Assembly: GCF_021728295.1 (NCBI RefSeq)
Contig: NZ_JAKJXE010000017.1
Span: forward strand, 43,682 to 107,681
Reading direction: 5' to 3'
Length of the DNA stretch: 64,000 nucleotides
Source of the DNA: Pseudomonas petrae
Lineage (GTDB): Bacteria; Pseudomonadota; Gammaproteobacteria; Pseudomonadales; Pseudomonadaceae
Shown here: positions 8,822-16,155 of the stretch, one piece after another
Layout: each line of letters starts with the position of its first letter
Position numbering within the stretch: position 1 is the first letter of the stretch
The notes under the pieces: model-generated
What the model was told of the DNA's origin: nothing
Databases searched by the model: none
Seen by the model: only the letters and a program-made list of their open reading frames with translations
Translations under genes and position numbers: made by a program

Positions 8822-8847
8822 ACGTCATCGGTCTTCGACGATGACGT
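8822..8847. terminator. Stem-loop between the DUF2314 remnant and the SDR gene
   Basis: ACGTCATCG at 8822-8830 pairs perfectly with CGATGACGT at 8839-8847 over an eight-base loop. It lies just downstream of the minus-strand SDR gene and may end its transcript, although no T-tract follows. Confidence 0.4.
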
Positions 8848-8861
8848 GGCGTGACGCAACC

Positions 8862-9602
8862 TCAGAACACCATGCCGCCTGCGACATCGAGCGTTGTGCC
8901 CGTGATCCAGGCGGCGTCTTCTGACACGGCATACGCGACCGCCGCAGCGATGTCCCTCGGCTTGCCGACGCGTCCCAGCGGGGTCTTGGCGATGAAGAAC
9001 TCATCCATACCGCGTGCCGATTCCGCATTGCCTTCTGTGTGGACGAACCCTGGCGCGATGCCGACCACTCGAATGCCCCGGGGACCCAGTTCCATGCCCA
9101 GGGAGCGGGTCAGGGTATTCACCGCGCCTTTGGTGGCGCAATAGACATGCACCTGGGGATAGGGGCTGTGGGCCAGGCCTGAGCTGATATTGACGATGAC
9201 CGAACCCGCTTGCATGACCCGAGCGGCGGCCTGGGTGGTGAGCAACAGGCCGCGTACGTTGAGATTGAAATGCTCATCGAAGCTGTCAGCGCTCAACTCG
9301 TCCAGTGAATCGGGTTTATAGATGCCAGCGTTATTGACCAGAATATCCAGCCGGCCAAACGCCTGAACCGCTGCGTCTATCAAAGGCCGGATGTCAGAGG
9401 GCCGCGCGATATCCGCCTTGCACGCGATGGCTTGCCCGCCGGCAGCGACAATCCGGTCAACGACACTTTCAGCATCTTCGGCGCTCCGTGAATAGTTGAC
9501 GACTACCTTCACGCCATCAGCCGCCAGTCGCATGGCAATGCCCGCGCCGATACCTTTTGAAGACCCTGTGACGATGGCAACCTTACCCGCTAACTGACTC
9601 AT
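8862..9602 (-). CDS. Classical short-chain dehydrogenase/reductase
   Basis: The 246-residue protein is a classical NAD(P)-dependent SDR in the FabG-like group. It shows the nucleotide-binding motif TGSSKGIGAG near residue 12, NNAG near residue 90, and a catalytic Ser with Y-x-x-x-K (HVYCATK). The C-terminus ends with the common ITGTTLDVAGGMVF. An AGGAG ribosome binding site precedes the ATG at 9602. It is divergent from a LysR gene with only 72 bases between the starts, so that regulator probably controls it. Substrate unknown. Confidence 0.93.
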   Translation of the reverse strand: MSQLAGKVAIVTGSSKGIGAGIAMRLAADGVKVVVNYSRSAEDAESVVDRIVAAGGQAIACKADIARPSDIRPLIDAAVQAFGRLDILVNNAGIYKPDSLDELSADSFDEHFNLNVRGLLLTTQAAARVMQAGSVIVNISSGLAHSPYPQVHVYCATKGAVNTLTRSLGMELGPRGIRVVGIAPGFVHTEGNAESARGMDEFFIAKTPLGRVGKPRDIAAAVAYAVSEDAAWITGTTLDVAGGMVF

Positions 9603-9674
9603 GTTTGCCGCTCCTGTGAATGTAGGGTCGCATGGTAGGCTCCACGATCCCGTTTATTCAGAGGTGCAATCGGC

Positions 9675-10601
9675 ATGCAGTATGAAGCCTTGCTTCACAA
9701 CGGCGTCATCCGGCCTGACCTGCTGCCCGGCATCGCCGCCTTTGTGCAGATCGCTCACTACGGAAGTTTTACCAAAGCGGCGGCAGTCATGGGCATGTCG
9801 CCCTCGGCCCTGTCGCAAACCCTGCGTACCCTGGAGAACCGGTTGGGTGTGCGGCTGCTGGAGCGCTCCACGCGCAAGGTCGGTTTGACCGAACTGGGTC
9901 AGCGTTTTCTCGGATACGCGCAACCTGGGCTGGCGGCGCTGGCGTCCGCCGTTGAAGACGTCAATGAACTGCGCGACAAACCCACCGGCGTGTTGCGGCT
10001 CAACGTTTCGCGCACGGCGGCGGACATCGTTCTAATGCCCCATCTGGCCGCGTTCATGGACGCCTATCCGGACATTACACTGGAGATTCACTGCGACAAC
10101 GCATTGCTGGATCTGGTCGCGGGCGGCTTCGATGCGGGCATCCGGGTCGGTGAGTTCCTCGCCCAGGACGTCGTCGCGATCCCCATGGGTGGCGACCACC
10201 GCATCGCCACTGTCGCGACGCCCGGCTACCTGCGGGGACGCGATCTGCCGCGTACCCCCGAAGACCTTCGTCAGCATCGCTGCCTCAACATTCGTCTGAA
10301 CAACGCCGTCTACCAATGGGAGTACATGCACAACGGCGCCATCATGGAAATTCTTCCGCCCAGCCCGTTGATCTCCAATGACGCTGACACCTTGATTCAC
10401 GCGATCCGGGCGGGCGCAGGCATCGGTTGCGCGTTTGAAGCACAGGTACAGGCCGAGATCGACAGTGGACAACTGATTGCACTGCTCGAACCCTTCTGGC
10501 CCGGCGTCTCGCCGTTCCACCTGTACTACCCGAGTCGTATCCACGTTCCACGGAAACTGCGCGCGTTCATTGATTTCATGAGAGCGCGGTTGAACACCTG
10601 A
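9675..10601 (+). CDS. LysR-family regulator divergent from SDR
   Basis: A 308-residue LysR regulator. The winged helix-turn-helix is at about residues 18-77 (FTKAAAVMGMSPSALSQTLR), followed by a type 2 periplasmic-binding-like effector domain with LEIHCDNALLDLVAGGFDAG, the usual DLVAxGFDAGIR signature of the AaeR/CrgA-like group. It is transcribed away from the SDR at 8862-9602 and most likely regulates that gene in response to an aromatic or carbonyl ligand. Confidence 0.92.
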   Translation: MQYEALLHNGVIRPDLLPGIAAFVQIAHYGSFTKAAAVMGMSPSALSQTLRTLENRLGVRLLERSTRKVGLTELGQRFLGYAQPGLAALASAVEDVNELRDKPTGVLRLNVSRTAADIVLMPHLAAFMDAYPDITLEIHCDNALLDLVAGGFDAGIRVGEFLAQDVVAIPMGGDHRIATVATPGYLRGRDLPRTPEDLRQHRCLNIRLNNAVYQWEYMHNGAIMEILPPSPLISNDADTLIHAIRAGAGIGCAFEAQVQAEIDSGQLIALLEPFWPGVSPFHLYYPSRIHVPRKLRAFIDFMRARLNT

Positions 10602-10631
10602 GCAGCCAACGCGCCTCACCCCATCCGCCGC

Positions 10632-11537
10632 TCATCCCGTTTGCTCCCAGACCTGCTTGAGCCGATCAATGAACCACCGGCCCGCCGGTCCCGGAGGACG
10701 AGAGGCCAGATGAAAAGCCGACATCGTCAACATGGAACCGGACGGCGGCATCTCGTCCACGTCCAGCACCACCAGGGTGCCATCGGCAATGTCCTTGGCG
10801 ACCATGTGCAAGGGCATCCCTCCCCAGCCGACGCAATCCTTGAGGAACGCATGTTTGGTCGACAGGTCCGCCAAACGCCAGGTTGCCGGCGAGGCCACCC
10901 CGAAGTCGCGGCCTGCGGTCAGCTCGGAGCGGTCGGTGAGGACCAACTGGGTATGCCTGGCGAGCTCACGCCGAGGGATGCGCGACGCAAAGTGGGCGAG
11001 AGGGTGATCCGGCGCAGCCACCGCCACTAACGGCACTTCGCCGAGTTTTTCGATGGACAGCGAGGGAAACGCCAGGGGCAACGGCGGCAGAATGCCCAGG
11101 CTGCAACGGCCTGCGAGGACCGGTTCATAGGCCGCGCCCAGCGCCTCCACGAACACCCGCAGAGGCGTCAACGGAAATGCCTTGGCGAAGGCCTTGGCCA
11201 CTGCGGTGACCACGGCGGTCGGGAAGAACACATCGATCACCACGGCAAGCTCGGGCTCGACACCCGAGGTCATCAGCTTGGCCCGCGCTTTCAGCGTGTC
11301 GACTTTGAGTACGATGTCCCGCGCATCGGCGAGCAACAGCGCGCCTTCACGGGTCAGCTTCGGAAACCGGCCGGTGCGGTCGAACAGCTGCACCCCGATC
11401 TGATCTTCCAGCCCGCCGATCCAGCCGCTCACTGCTGACTGAACGCGGTTGAGCTTGCGTGCGGCAGCGGAAAAGCTGCCTTCATCCACGGCAGCGATGA
11501 ACGTGCGCAGTTGATCGAGAGAAACGCCATCCAGCAT
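10632..11537 (-). CDS. LysR-family regulator divergent from the F420-reductase-like gene
   Basis: The 301-residue protein starts at 11537 (MLDGVSLDQLRTFIAAVDEG), preceded on the minus strand by AGAGGGC; the longer frame (to 11579) has no such site. The helix-turn-helix reads FSAAARKLNRVQSAVSGWIG and the effector-binding domain fills the remainder. The gene ends 30 bases from the end of the neighbouring LysR gene, tail to tail. It is divergent from the gene at 11680, its likely target. Confidence 0.9.
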   Translation of the reverse strand: MLDGVSLDQLRTFIAAVDEGSFSAAARKLNRVQSAVSGWIGGLEDQIGVQLFDRTGRFPKLTREGALLLADARDIVLKVDTLKARAKLMTSGVEPELAVVIDVFFPTAVVTAVAKAFAKAFPLTPLRVFVEALGAAYEPVLAGRCSLGILPPLPLAFPSLSIEKLGEVPLVAVAAPDHPLAHFASRIPRRELARHTQLVLTDRSELTAGRDFGVASPATWRLADLSTKHAFLKDCVGWGGMPLHMVAKDIADGTLVVLDVDEMPPSGSMLTMSAFHLASRPPGPAGRWFIDRLKQVWEQTG

Positions 11538-11568
11538 GAGTGTGCCCTCTATCTCAACGGGAGATGGT

Positions 11569-11601
11569 ATGCATCGCAATATGCCGTCTTCTCAGATGCA
11601 T
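11569..11601. promoter_or_regulatory. Candidate operator between divergent LysR and F420-like gene
   Basis: ATGCATC at 11569-11575 and its reverse complement GATGCAT at 11595-11601 flank 19 bases in the 142-base divergent intergenic region. The position suits a LysR site, but the arms are short. Confidence 0.35.
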
Positions 11602-11679
11602 GGCCAGTGCGCACGATGAGCGCCTCAGCCATCAGCGCCCAGCGACACCACCGGCGCCCCGCACATTCAAGGAGTCATC

Positions 11680-12282
11680 ATGACCTATTCAATCATTGGC
11701 ACAGGCAGCATTGGCCTGGCACTGGCGGGCCAGTTCGCTCGTAGCAGGGTTCCCGTCAGCATTGCCAACACCCGCGGACCGGCGTCCATCACGCCGCTGG
11801 TTAAAGAATTCGACGGCACCGTCACGCCCCTCGCTATGCAGGACGCTCTGCAGGCGGACGTCATTGTGCTGGCAGTACCTTTCTGGTCCCACGTCGACGT
11901 TGCCAGCGCCGCAACCGACTGGCAGGGCAAGATCATCATCGACGTGACGAACGCCTATGGCGTGCCGCTCGCCGAGCTAGAACATCTGCCCTCTTCGGCA
12001 GTCGTGGCCAAGGCTTTCTCCGGTGCTCGACTGGTGAAAGCGTTCAATCACCTGCCGGCCGGTGTGCTGGCGCAACCTCCGGCAACAGCGTCAGGCCGGC
12101 GGGTGATCTTTCTGTCGGGGGACGACGAGGGTGCTGTCAGCGAAGTTGCTGCGTTGGTCACGCGACTTGGCTACGCCCCGGTCAGCCTGGGCGGGTTGTC
12201 CGAAGGCGGACAACTGGTGCAGGCGCGGGACAAGCAATGGGCGCCACTGATTTTTCAGGACCTGTTCAAGCGGGAGGCTTGA
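11680..12282 (+). CDS. NAD(P)-binding F420-reductase-like oxidoreductase
   Basis: A 200-residue Rossmann protein. The N-terminus is a dinucleotide-binding loop (IIGTGSIGLALAGQFAR), followed by VIVLAVPFWSHVD and IIIDVTNAYG, the pattern of the NADPH:F420 oxidoreductase-like family (PF03807). Pseudomonas does not make F420 as a normal cofactor, so these relatives probably act on other NADPH-linked substrates. An AAGGAG site sits a few bases before the ATG. It lies divergent to a LysR gene that probably controls it. Confidence 0.85.
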   Translation: MTYSIIGTGSIGLALAGQFARSRVPVSIANTRGPASITPLVKEFDGTVTPLAMQDALQADVIVLAVPFWSHVDVASAATDWQGKIIIDVTNAYGVPLAELEHLPSSAVVAKAFSGARLVKAFNHLPAGVLAQPPATASGRRVIFLSGDDEGAVSEVAALVTRLGYAPVSLGGLSEGGQLVQARDKQWAPLIFQDLFKREA

Positions 12283-12469
12283 GCTGTACATCACCGCAGA
12301 CTGAGTGTGGAGTCGGAGGCAGGACCGGCTTTACGGTAAAGCGTCGGGCGCCACACCGCACAACCCGCCCTGCTCCGCTTTGAGGCCTGATCACACACGG
12401 GCGCCCCACTGCGGAGCAATCCCGGGCAGACCAACCCCGGCGAGGGCCATCAAACCGGGAGATTTTCAC
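12283..12469. other. Gap between the F420-like gene and the amide operon promoter
   Basis: No gene is seen. A perfect small hairpin, GCTTTA-CGG-TAAAGC at 12328-12342, may mark the end of the preceding transcript. No clear NtrC-type dyad (GCAC...GTGC) was recognised upstream of the possible sigma-54 promoter. Confidence 0.5.
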
Positions 12470-12486
12470 TTGGCACGCTTCTTTCA
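12470..12486 (+). promoter_or_regulatory. Possible sigma-54 promoter of the amide operon
   Basis: TTGGCACGCTTCTTTCA has a perfect -24 element (TTGGCACG) and correct spacing, but the -12 element is TTTC instead of TTGC. Transcription would begin near 12497, giving a leader of about 110 bases before the first gene. Nitrogen-scavenging operons are often RpoN-dependent, which fits the gene content. Confidence 0.55.
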
Positions 12487-12508
12487 TGTTTAAAGCAAAC
12501 GGCAAGCC

Positions 12509-12554
12509 GGACGCAGGTCCTTAAGTCTCGTCCACATATGCGCCTCGAATGCGC
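12509..12554 (+). promoter_or_regulatory. Two leader-RNA hairpins upstream of the attenuator
   Basis: GGAC/GTCC at 12509-12520 (four-base loop) and GCGC/GCGC at 12540-12554 (seven-base loop) are short hairpins in the presumed leader RNA. ANTAR proteins bind tandem hairpins with six-base loops; neither loop matches that exactly, so these are positions to test rather than proven AmiR sites. Confidence 0.35.
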
Positions 12555-12564
12555 CAGGTATCGA

Positions 12565-12603
12565 AGCCTGATCGACCCCCACCGGGTTGGTCGGGCTTTT
12601 TTT
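12565..12603 (+). terminator. Leader attenuator (intrinsic terminator) before amiC
   Basis: AGCC plus CGACC (12565-12577, with a four-base bulge) pair with GGTCG plus GGCT (12589-12597), followed by seven T residues at 12597-12603. The T-tract ends only a few bases before the first amiC-like codons, so it terminates before the operon, not after it. This is the architecture of the P. aeruginosa amidase leader, where AmiR prevents termination. Confidence 0.75.
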
Positions 12604-12607
12604 ATGG

Positions 12608-13777
12608 ATGCTGTTCATGCCGGACTTTTTGACTCCCGATCTGCGCCCCACCGTTACCGTGGGCTTCCTGCTCTCGACCGAAGGCACCTATCGGCGCATG
12701 GGCCGTAGTGCCTTGCTCGGGTTGCAGGACGCGCTGGCCGAGATCAACGCTGACGGCCAGCGCAGCGTGCTGCTCGAGGCGATCTGCGTTGACCCGCAAG
12801 GCGACCCGGCCGCCTACAGCAGCGGCGTCAGCCAATTGCTGGGGGCGGGCGTCAGGCACATCTTCGGCACCACGCTGTCGGCGAGCCGCAAGGAAATCAT
12901 CCCGGACCTGGATCAGCACGGCGCGCTGCTCTGGTATTCGAGCCCATACGAAGGTTACGAAAGCAGCGAGAACGTGTTGTACCTCGGCGGATGCCCGAAC
13001 CAGACGCTGTTGCCACTGCTGCGCTACGCCCTCGGCCAGTTTGGCAATCGGGCGTTTCTGCTCGGTTCCAACTACGTCTGGGGTTGGGAAAGCAACCGCA
13101 TTGCCCGGGAAGTGCTGGAAGCCAACGGCGCTGAAGTGCTCGGGGAAAAGTACTGGCACCTGGGCGCGACCGGCTTCGACACGCTGATCGAAGGGCTCAT
13201 CCAGGACCCGCCGACGTTCGTGCTGAACAACCTGGTGGGCGAATCGTCCTACGCTTTTCTGCAGCAGCTGGATCGGGCCTGCGAGCGCCAAGGCCTGCGC
13301 CTGCCGGTGCTCAGCTGCAACCTCACCGAAGCGGAGCTTGATGCGGTAGGCCCGATGCAGGCGCTGCGGCTGCTGTCCTGCGGTCCGTTTTTCGAGAGCC
13401 TGAACCCGGCGTTCTGCGAAGGCCAGCAGCGCCATGGCCCGCGCACCTGTTCGCACTATTACACCAGCGCCTACACCGCGTTACGGGTGTTCGCCGATGC
13501 CTTGCACGCCAGCGCGGATGCATCGCCCAAGGCGATTTGCGAGCACCTTTACGGGCACCCGGTCGCCAGCGTGCTTGGCACCGTCAGTCTGTCGGCGCGC
13601 AATCATCACAGCGCGCTGGCCAGTCATATCGCCGAACTGCGCGATGGACGCTTCCAGGTTGTGCAATCGGCGCCTCACCCCATTGCCGCCGACCCTTATC
13701 TCACTGTTACGGATGTACACGCCGATGTGGTCGACCGACACGCCACCCCAGCGCCGCGCTTGAGGATTGTCAAATGA
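12608..13777 (+). CDS. amiC: AmiC-like amide-sensing binding protein
   Basis: AmiC is a cytoplasmic periplasmic-binding-like sensor that holds the antiterminator AmiR inactive until it binds a small amide. The protein (389 residues from 12608; an ATG at 12617 is equally possible) aligns with P. aeruginosa AmiC along its length: TVGFLLSTEGTYRRMGRS at the N-terminus, the YSSPYEGYESSENVLY ligand-pocket segment, then NQ, and RNHHSALASHIAEL near the end. It has no signal peptide, as for AmiC. The upstream TTG at 12587 would place the start inside the terminator and is rejected. The next gene overlaps by four bases. Confidence 0.85.
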   Translation: MLFMPDFLTPDLRPTVTVGFLLSTEGTYRRMGRSALLGLQDALAEINADGQRSVLLEAICVDPQGDPAAYSSGVSQLLGAGVRHIFGTTLSASRKEIIPDLDQHGALLWYSSPYEGYESSENVLYLGGCPNQTLLPLLRYALGQFGNRAFLLGSNYVWGWESNRIAREVLEANGAEVLGEKYWHLGATGFDTLIEGLIQDPPTFVLNNLVGESSYAFLQQLDRACERQGLRLPVLSCNLTEAELDAVGPMQALRLLSCGPFFESLNPAFCEGQQRHGPRTCSHYYTSAYTALRVFADALHASADASPKAICEHLYGHPVASVLGTVSLSARNHHSALASHIAELRDGRFQVVQSAPHPIAADPYLTVTDVHADVVDRHATPAPRLRIVK

Positions 13778-14358
13778 ACACACGCGCCTTTCCTGCTTTT
13801 GACCAGGGTCACTTGCTGCTGATCGACTGCGATGAACGCAGTCAGGGGAATCTGGGCAAGAGCCTGCAACGCCTGGGGATTCACTCGCAGGTGCTTGATC
13901 ACGACGCGCCGTGTGACACCCAGGGCTGTTTCGCGGCGATCCTTGAAATCGAACATTTCGCCAGCCCGCTGGCGGTGCAGGCGCTGAATGCGGCCAGCAT
14001 TCCCATCGTGGCGCTGACCGCCCACGAAACCCTGTCGCAGATCCAGCGCGCGCTGCAGCTTGGCGCGACGGCACTGCTCAACAAACCCATCAGCCAGGGC
14101 TCGGTCTACACCACGCTGATGATGGCGGTGGGATTGCGCGACCGGCAGCGCGCCGACGCCGAACAACTCAACGAGCTGCAACAGCGGCTGGCGCTGCGTC
14201 CACTCATGGCCCAGGCCCTGGCGCGCTTGATGGTGACCCAGCGCATCAACGAGGCGACGGCGTACGAGCGCTTGCGCAGTTTGTCGATGCAGCTCAACCG
14301 GCCGATCGAAGCGCTGTGTGTTGACTTGCTCGCGGCGCGGGACGAGGACCGCGCATGA
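13774..14358 (+). CDS. amiR: AmiR-like ANTAR-domain transcription antiterminator
   Basis: The 194-residue protein has a degenerate receiver-like N-terminus (HLLLIDCDERSQGNL, lacking the usual phosphorylation site pattern), a coiled-coil region around residues 120-150, and a C-terminal three-helix ANTAR domain (LARLMVTQRINEATAYERLR). This is the architecture of AmiR, which binds leader RNA and suppresses termination. It starts within the end of amiC (ATGA overlap), the arrangement needed for an AmiC-AmiR complex. The likely RNA target is the leader at 12497-12603. Confidence 0.88.
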   Translation: MNTRAFPAFDQGHLLLIDCDERSQGNLGKSLQRLGIHSQVLDHDAPCDTQGCFAAILEIEHFASPLAVQALNAASIPIVALTAHETLSQIQRALQLGATALLNKPISQGSVYTTLMMAVGLRDRQRADAEQLNELQQRLALRPLMAQALARLMVTQRINEATAYERLRSLSMQLNRPIEALCVDLLAARDEDRA

Positions 14359-15203
14359 ACACCCTCAAGGCCCTGTTGCGTCGACCCGCTGTGGCGGTGT
14401 CGCTGCTGTTCATCGTCACTGTGGTGCTGCTCGCGGCGCTGGCCCCGTGGATTAGCCCCTTCGACCCGGATGAGCAATTCGTCGAAGGCCTGACCCTGGA
14501 AGGCGCACCCATGGCGCCCGCGACGCCGTACTGGATGGGCACCGACTTGCTCGGTCGTGATTTGCTGTCGCGGTTGATATTCGGCGCGCGCACCTCGCTG
14601 TTCATCGGCGTGCTGGCCAACGGGCTGGCGGTGTTGATCGGCACGCTGGTGGGCCTGACCGCCGGTTTTGTCCGCGGCTGGCTTGGCAGCGTGCTGATGC
14701 GCCTGACCGATTTGATGATGGCCTTCCCCGCCCTGCTGCTGGCGATTGCCCTGTCGGCGATTTTCCAGCCCAGCGTGTGGATCGTTGCCATGGTCATCGC
14801 GATGGTCAACTGGGTGCAGATCGCCCGAGTGATCTATGCCGAAACCGTGGCGCTCAGTGCGCGTGATTTCGTCGCCGTGGAGCGCACCCTCGGCGCCAGT
14901 TCCCTGCGCATTCTGTTCTCGCACCTGTTGCCGCATCTGCTGCCGACCATTCTGGTGTGGGCGACGCTGGGGATTTCCACCACCGTTCTGCTGGAAGCCA
15001 CCTTGTCGTACCTGGGTGTAGGCGTGCAGCCGCCGACGCCGAGCTGGGGCAACATCATTTTCGAGAGCCAGACGTACTTCACTTCGGCACCGTGGCTGGT
15101 GTTCATTCCGGGGGCAGCGATCATCCTCCTGTCCCTGGCGTTCAACCTGGTCGGCGACGCCCTGCGCGACGAACTCGACCCCACACTCAAGGGGCGTCGC
15201 TGA
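14355..15203 (+). CDS. Dpp/Opp-type ABC permease (DppC-like)
   Basis: The 282-residue inner-membrane permease has an N-terminal anchor (VAVSLLFIVTVVLLAALAPW), the OppC-type motif MGTDLLGRDLLSRLIFGART, and the cytoplasmic EAA loop (VERTLGASSLRILFSHLLPH) that docks onto the ATPase; it ends with FNLVGDALRDELDP, typical of DppC. It overlaps amiR by four bases and the next permease by one base, so translation is coupled. Gene context (FmdA, AmiCR) suggests import of amides or short amide-containing compounds rather than dipeptides. Confidence 0.93.
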   Translation: MNTLKALLRRPAVAVSLLFIVTVVLLAALAPWISPFDPDEQFVEGLTLEGAPMAPATPYWMGTDLLGRDLLSRLIFGARTSLFIGVLANGLAVLIGTLVGLTAGFVRGWLGSVLMRLTDLMMAFPALLLAIALSAIFQPSVWIVAMVIAMVNWVQIARVIYAETVALSARDFVAVERTLGASSLRILFSHLLPHLLPTILVWATLGISTTVLLEATLSYLGVGVQPPTPSWGNIIFESQTYFTSAPWLVFIPGAAIILLSLAFNLVGDALRDELDPTLKGRR

Positions 15204-16129
15204 TGCTGCCGTTCATTGGCCGTCGGGTCGGTTATGCGCTGCTGATTCTGCTCGGCGTGACCTTCATCACGTACCTGCTGCTGTTCCTGCTGCCCGCCGA
15301 CCCTGCGCGGCAAATTGCCGGACGCAGCGCGACCCCTGAAGTGGTCGCGGCGATTCGTGCGCAACTGGGCCTGGACCTGCCCTTCTATCAGCAATACCTG
15401 AGTTACCTGGGCAACCTGTTGCATGGCGACCTTGGCCGCTCGTACATCCAGCGCACCGCCGTGAGTGAGCTGATCGGCGCACGACTGCGGCCTTCGCTGG
15501 AACTCATGGCGGCAGGCATCGGCTTCGAGCTGTTGATCGGCATCAGCCTGGGCATGCTCGCGGCGCTCAAGCGCGACAGCTTCGCCGACAAACTGCTCAT
15601 GGCGTTTTCCTTCGTCGGCGTGTCGGCGCCGCAGTTCATCGCCGCCATGCTGTTTCTGTACTTCTTCGCCGTGCAACTGGGCTGGTTCCCCCTGGGCGGC
15701 TATGGCGGCGCCAGCCATTTGATGCTGCCGGCGCTGACCCTCGGGCTGCTCGGCAGTGGCTGGTATTCGCGCATGGTCCGCTCTTCGATGATCGAAGTGC
15801 TGCATCAGGATTTCATCCGCACCGCACGGGCCAAGGGCCTGAGTCGTGCGCGGATCGTGTTCGTGCACGTGCTGCCCAACGCGATCGTCCCGGTGATCCC
15901 GATGATCGGCATCGACATTGGCGTGTTCATGGGCGGGCTGGTGGTGGTCGAGTCGGTGTTCGGCTGGCCCGGCATCGGCCAACTTGCCTGGCAGTCGATT
16001 CAGCAAGTCGACATCCCGGTCATCGTCGGCGTTACCACACTGTCGGCGGTGGCCATCGTCCTCGGCAACCTGCTGGCGGATCTGGTGATCCCGCTGGTGG
16101 ACCCGCGCATCGACATCAAGCAGCACTGA
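15203..16129 (+). CDS. Dpp/Opp-type ABC permease (DppB-like)
   Basis: A 308-residue permease starting at 15203 (MLPFIGRRVGYALLILLGVT), where the ATG overlaps the previous stop (TGATG). Features are the DppB N-terminal membrane helix, the periplasmic loop with LGLDLPFYQQYLSYLGNLLH and GDLGRSY, and an EAA-type loop (RTARAKGLSRARIVFVHVLP). It partners the DppC-like permease to form the channel. The usual dpp order is B then C; here it is C then B. Confidence 0.93.
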   Translation: MLPFIGRRVGYALLILLGVTFITYLLLFLLPADPARQIAGRSATPEVVAAIRAQLGLDLPFYQQYLSYLGNLLHGDLGRSYIQRTAVSELIGARLRPSLELMAAGIGFELLIGISLGMLAALKRDSFADKLLMAFSFVGVSAPQFIAAMLFLYFFAVQLGWFPLGGYGGASHLMLPALTLGLLGSGWYSRMVRSSMIEVLHQDFIRTARAKGLSRARIVFVHVLPNAIVPVIPMIGIDIGVFMGGLVVVESVFGWPGIGQLAWQSIQQVDIPVIVGVTTLSAVAIVLGNLLADLVIPLVDPRIDIKQH

Positions 16130-16155
16130 ATTCATCAACACAACGGGGCACAACA

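Noticed and set aside
12283..12469. NtrC binding site upstream of the amide operon
   Set aside because: No GCAC...GTGC dyad could be found by eye.
12509..12554. Canonical ANTAR two-hairpin RNA motif
   Set aside because: Short hairpins exist, but their loops are four and seven bases, not the six-base pattern, so they are listed only as weak candidates.
12587..12607. TTG start for amiC
   Set aside because: It would lie inside the leader terminator; starts at 12608 or 12617 are more credible.
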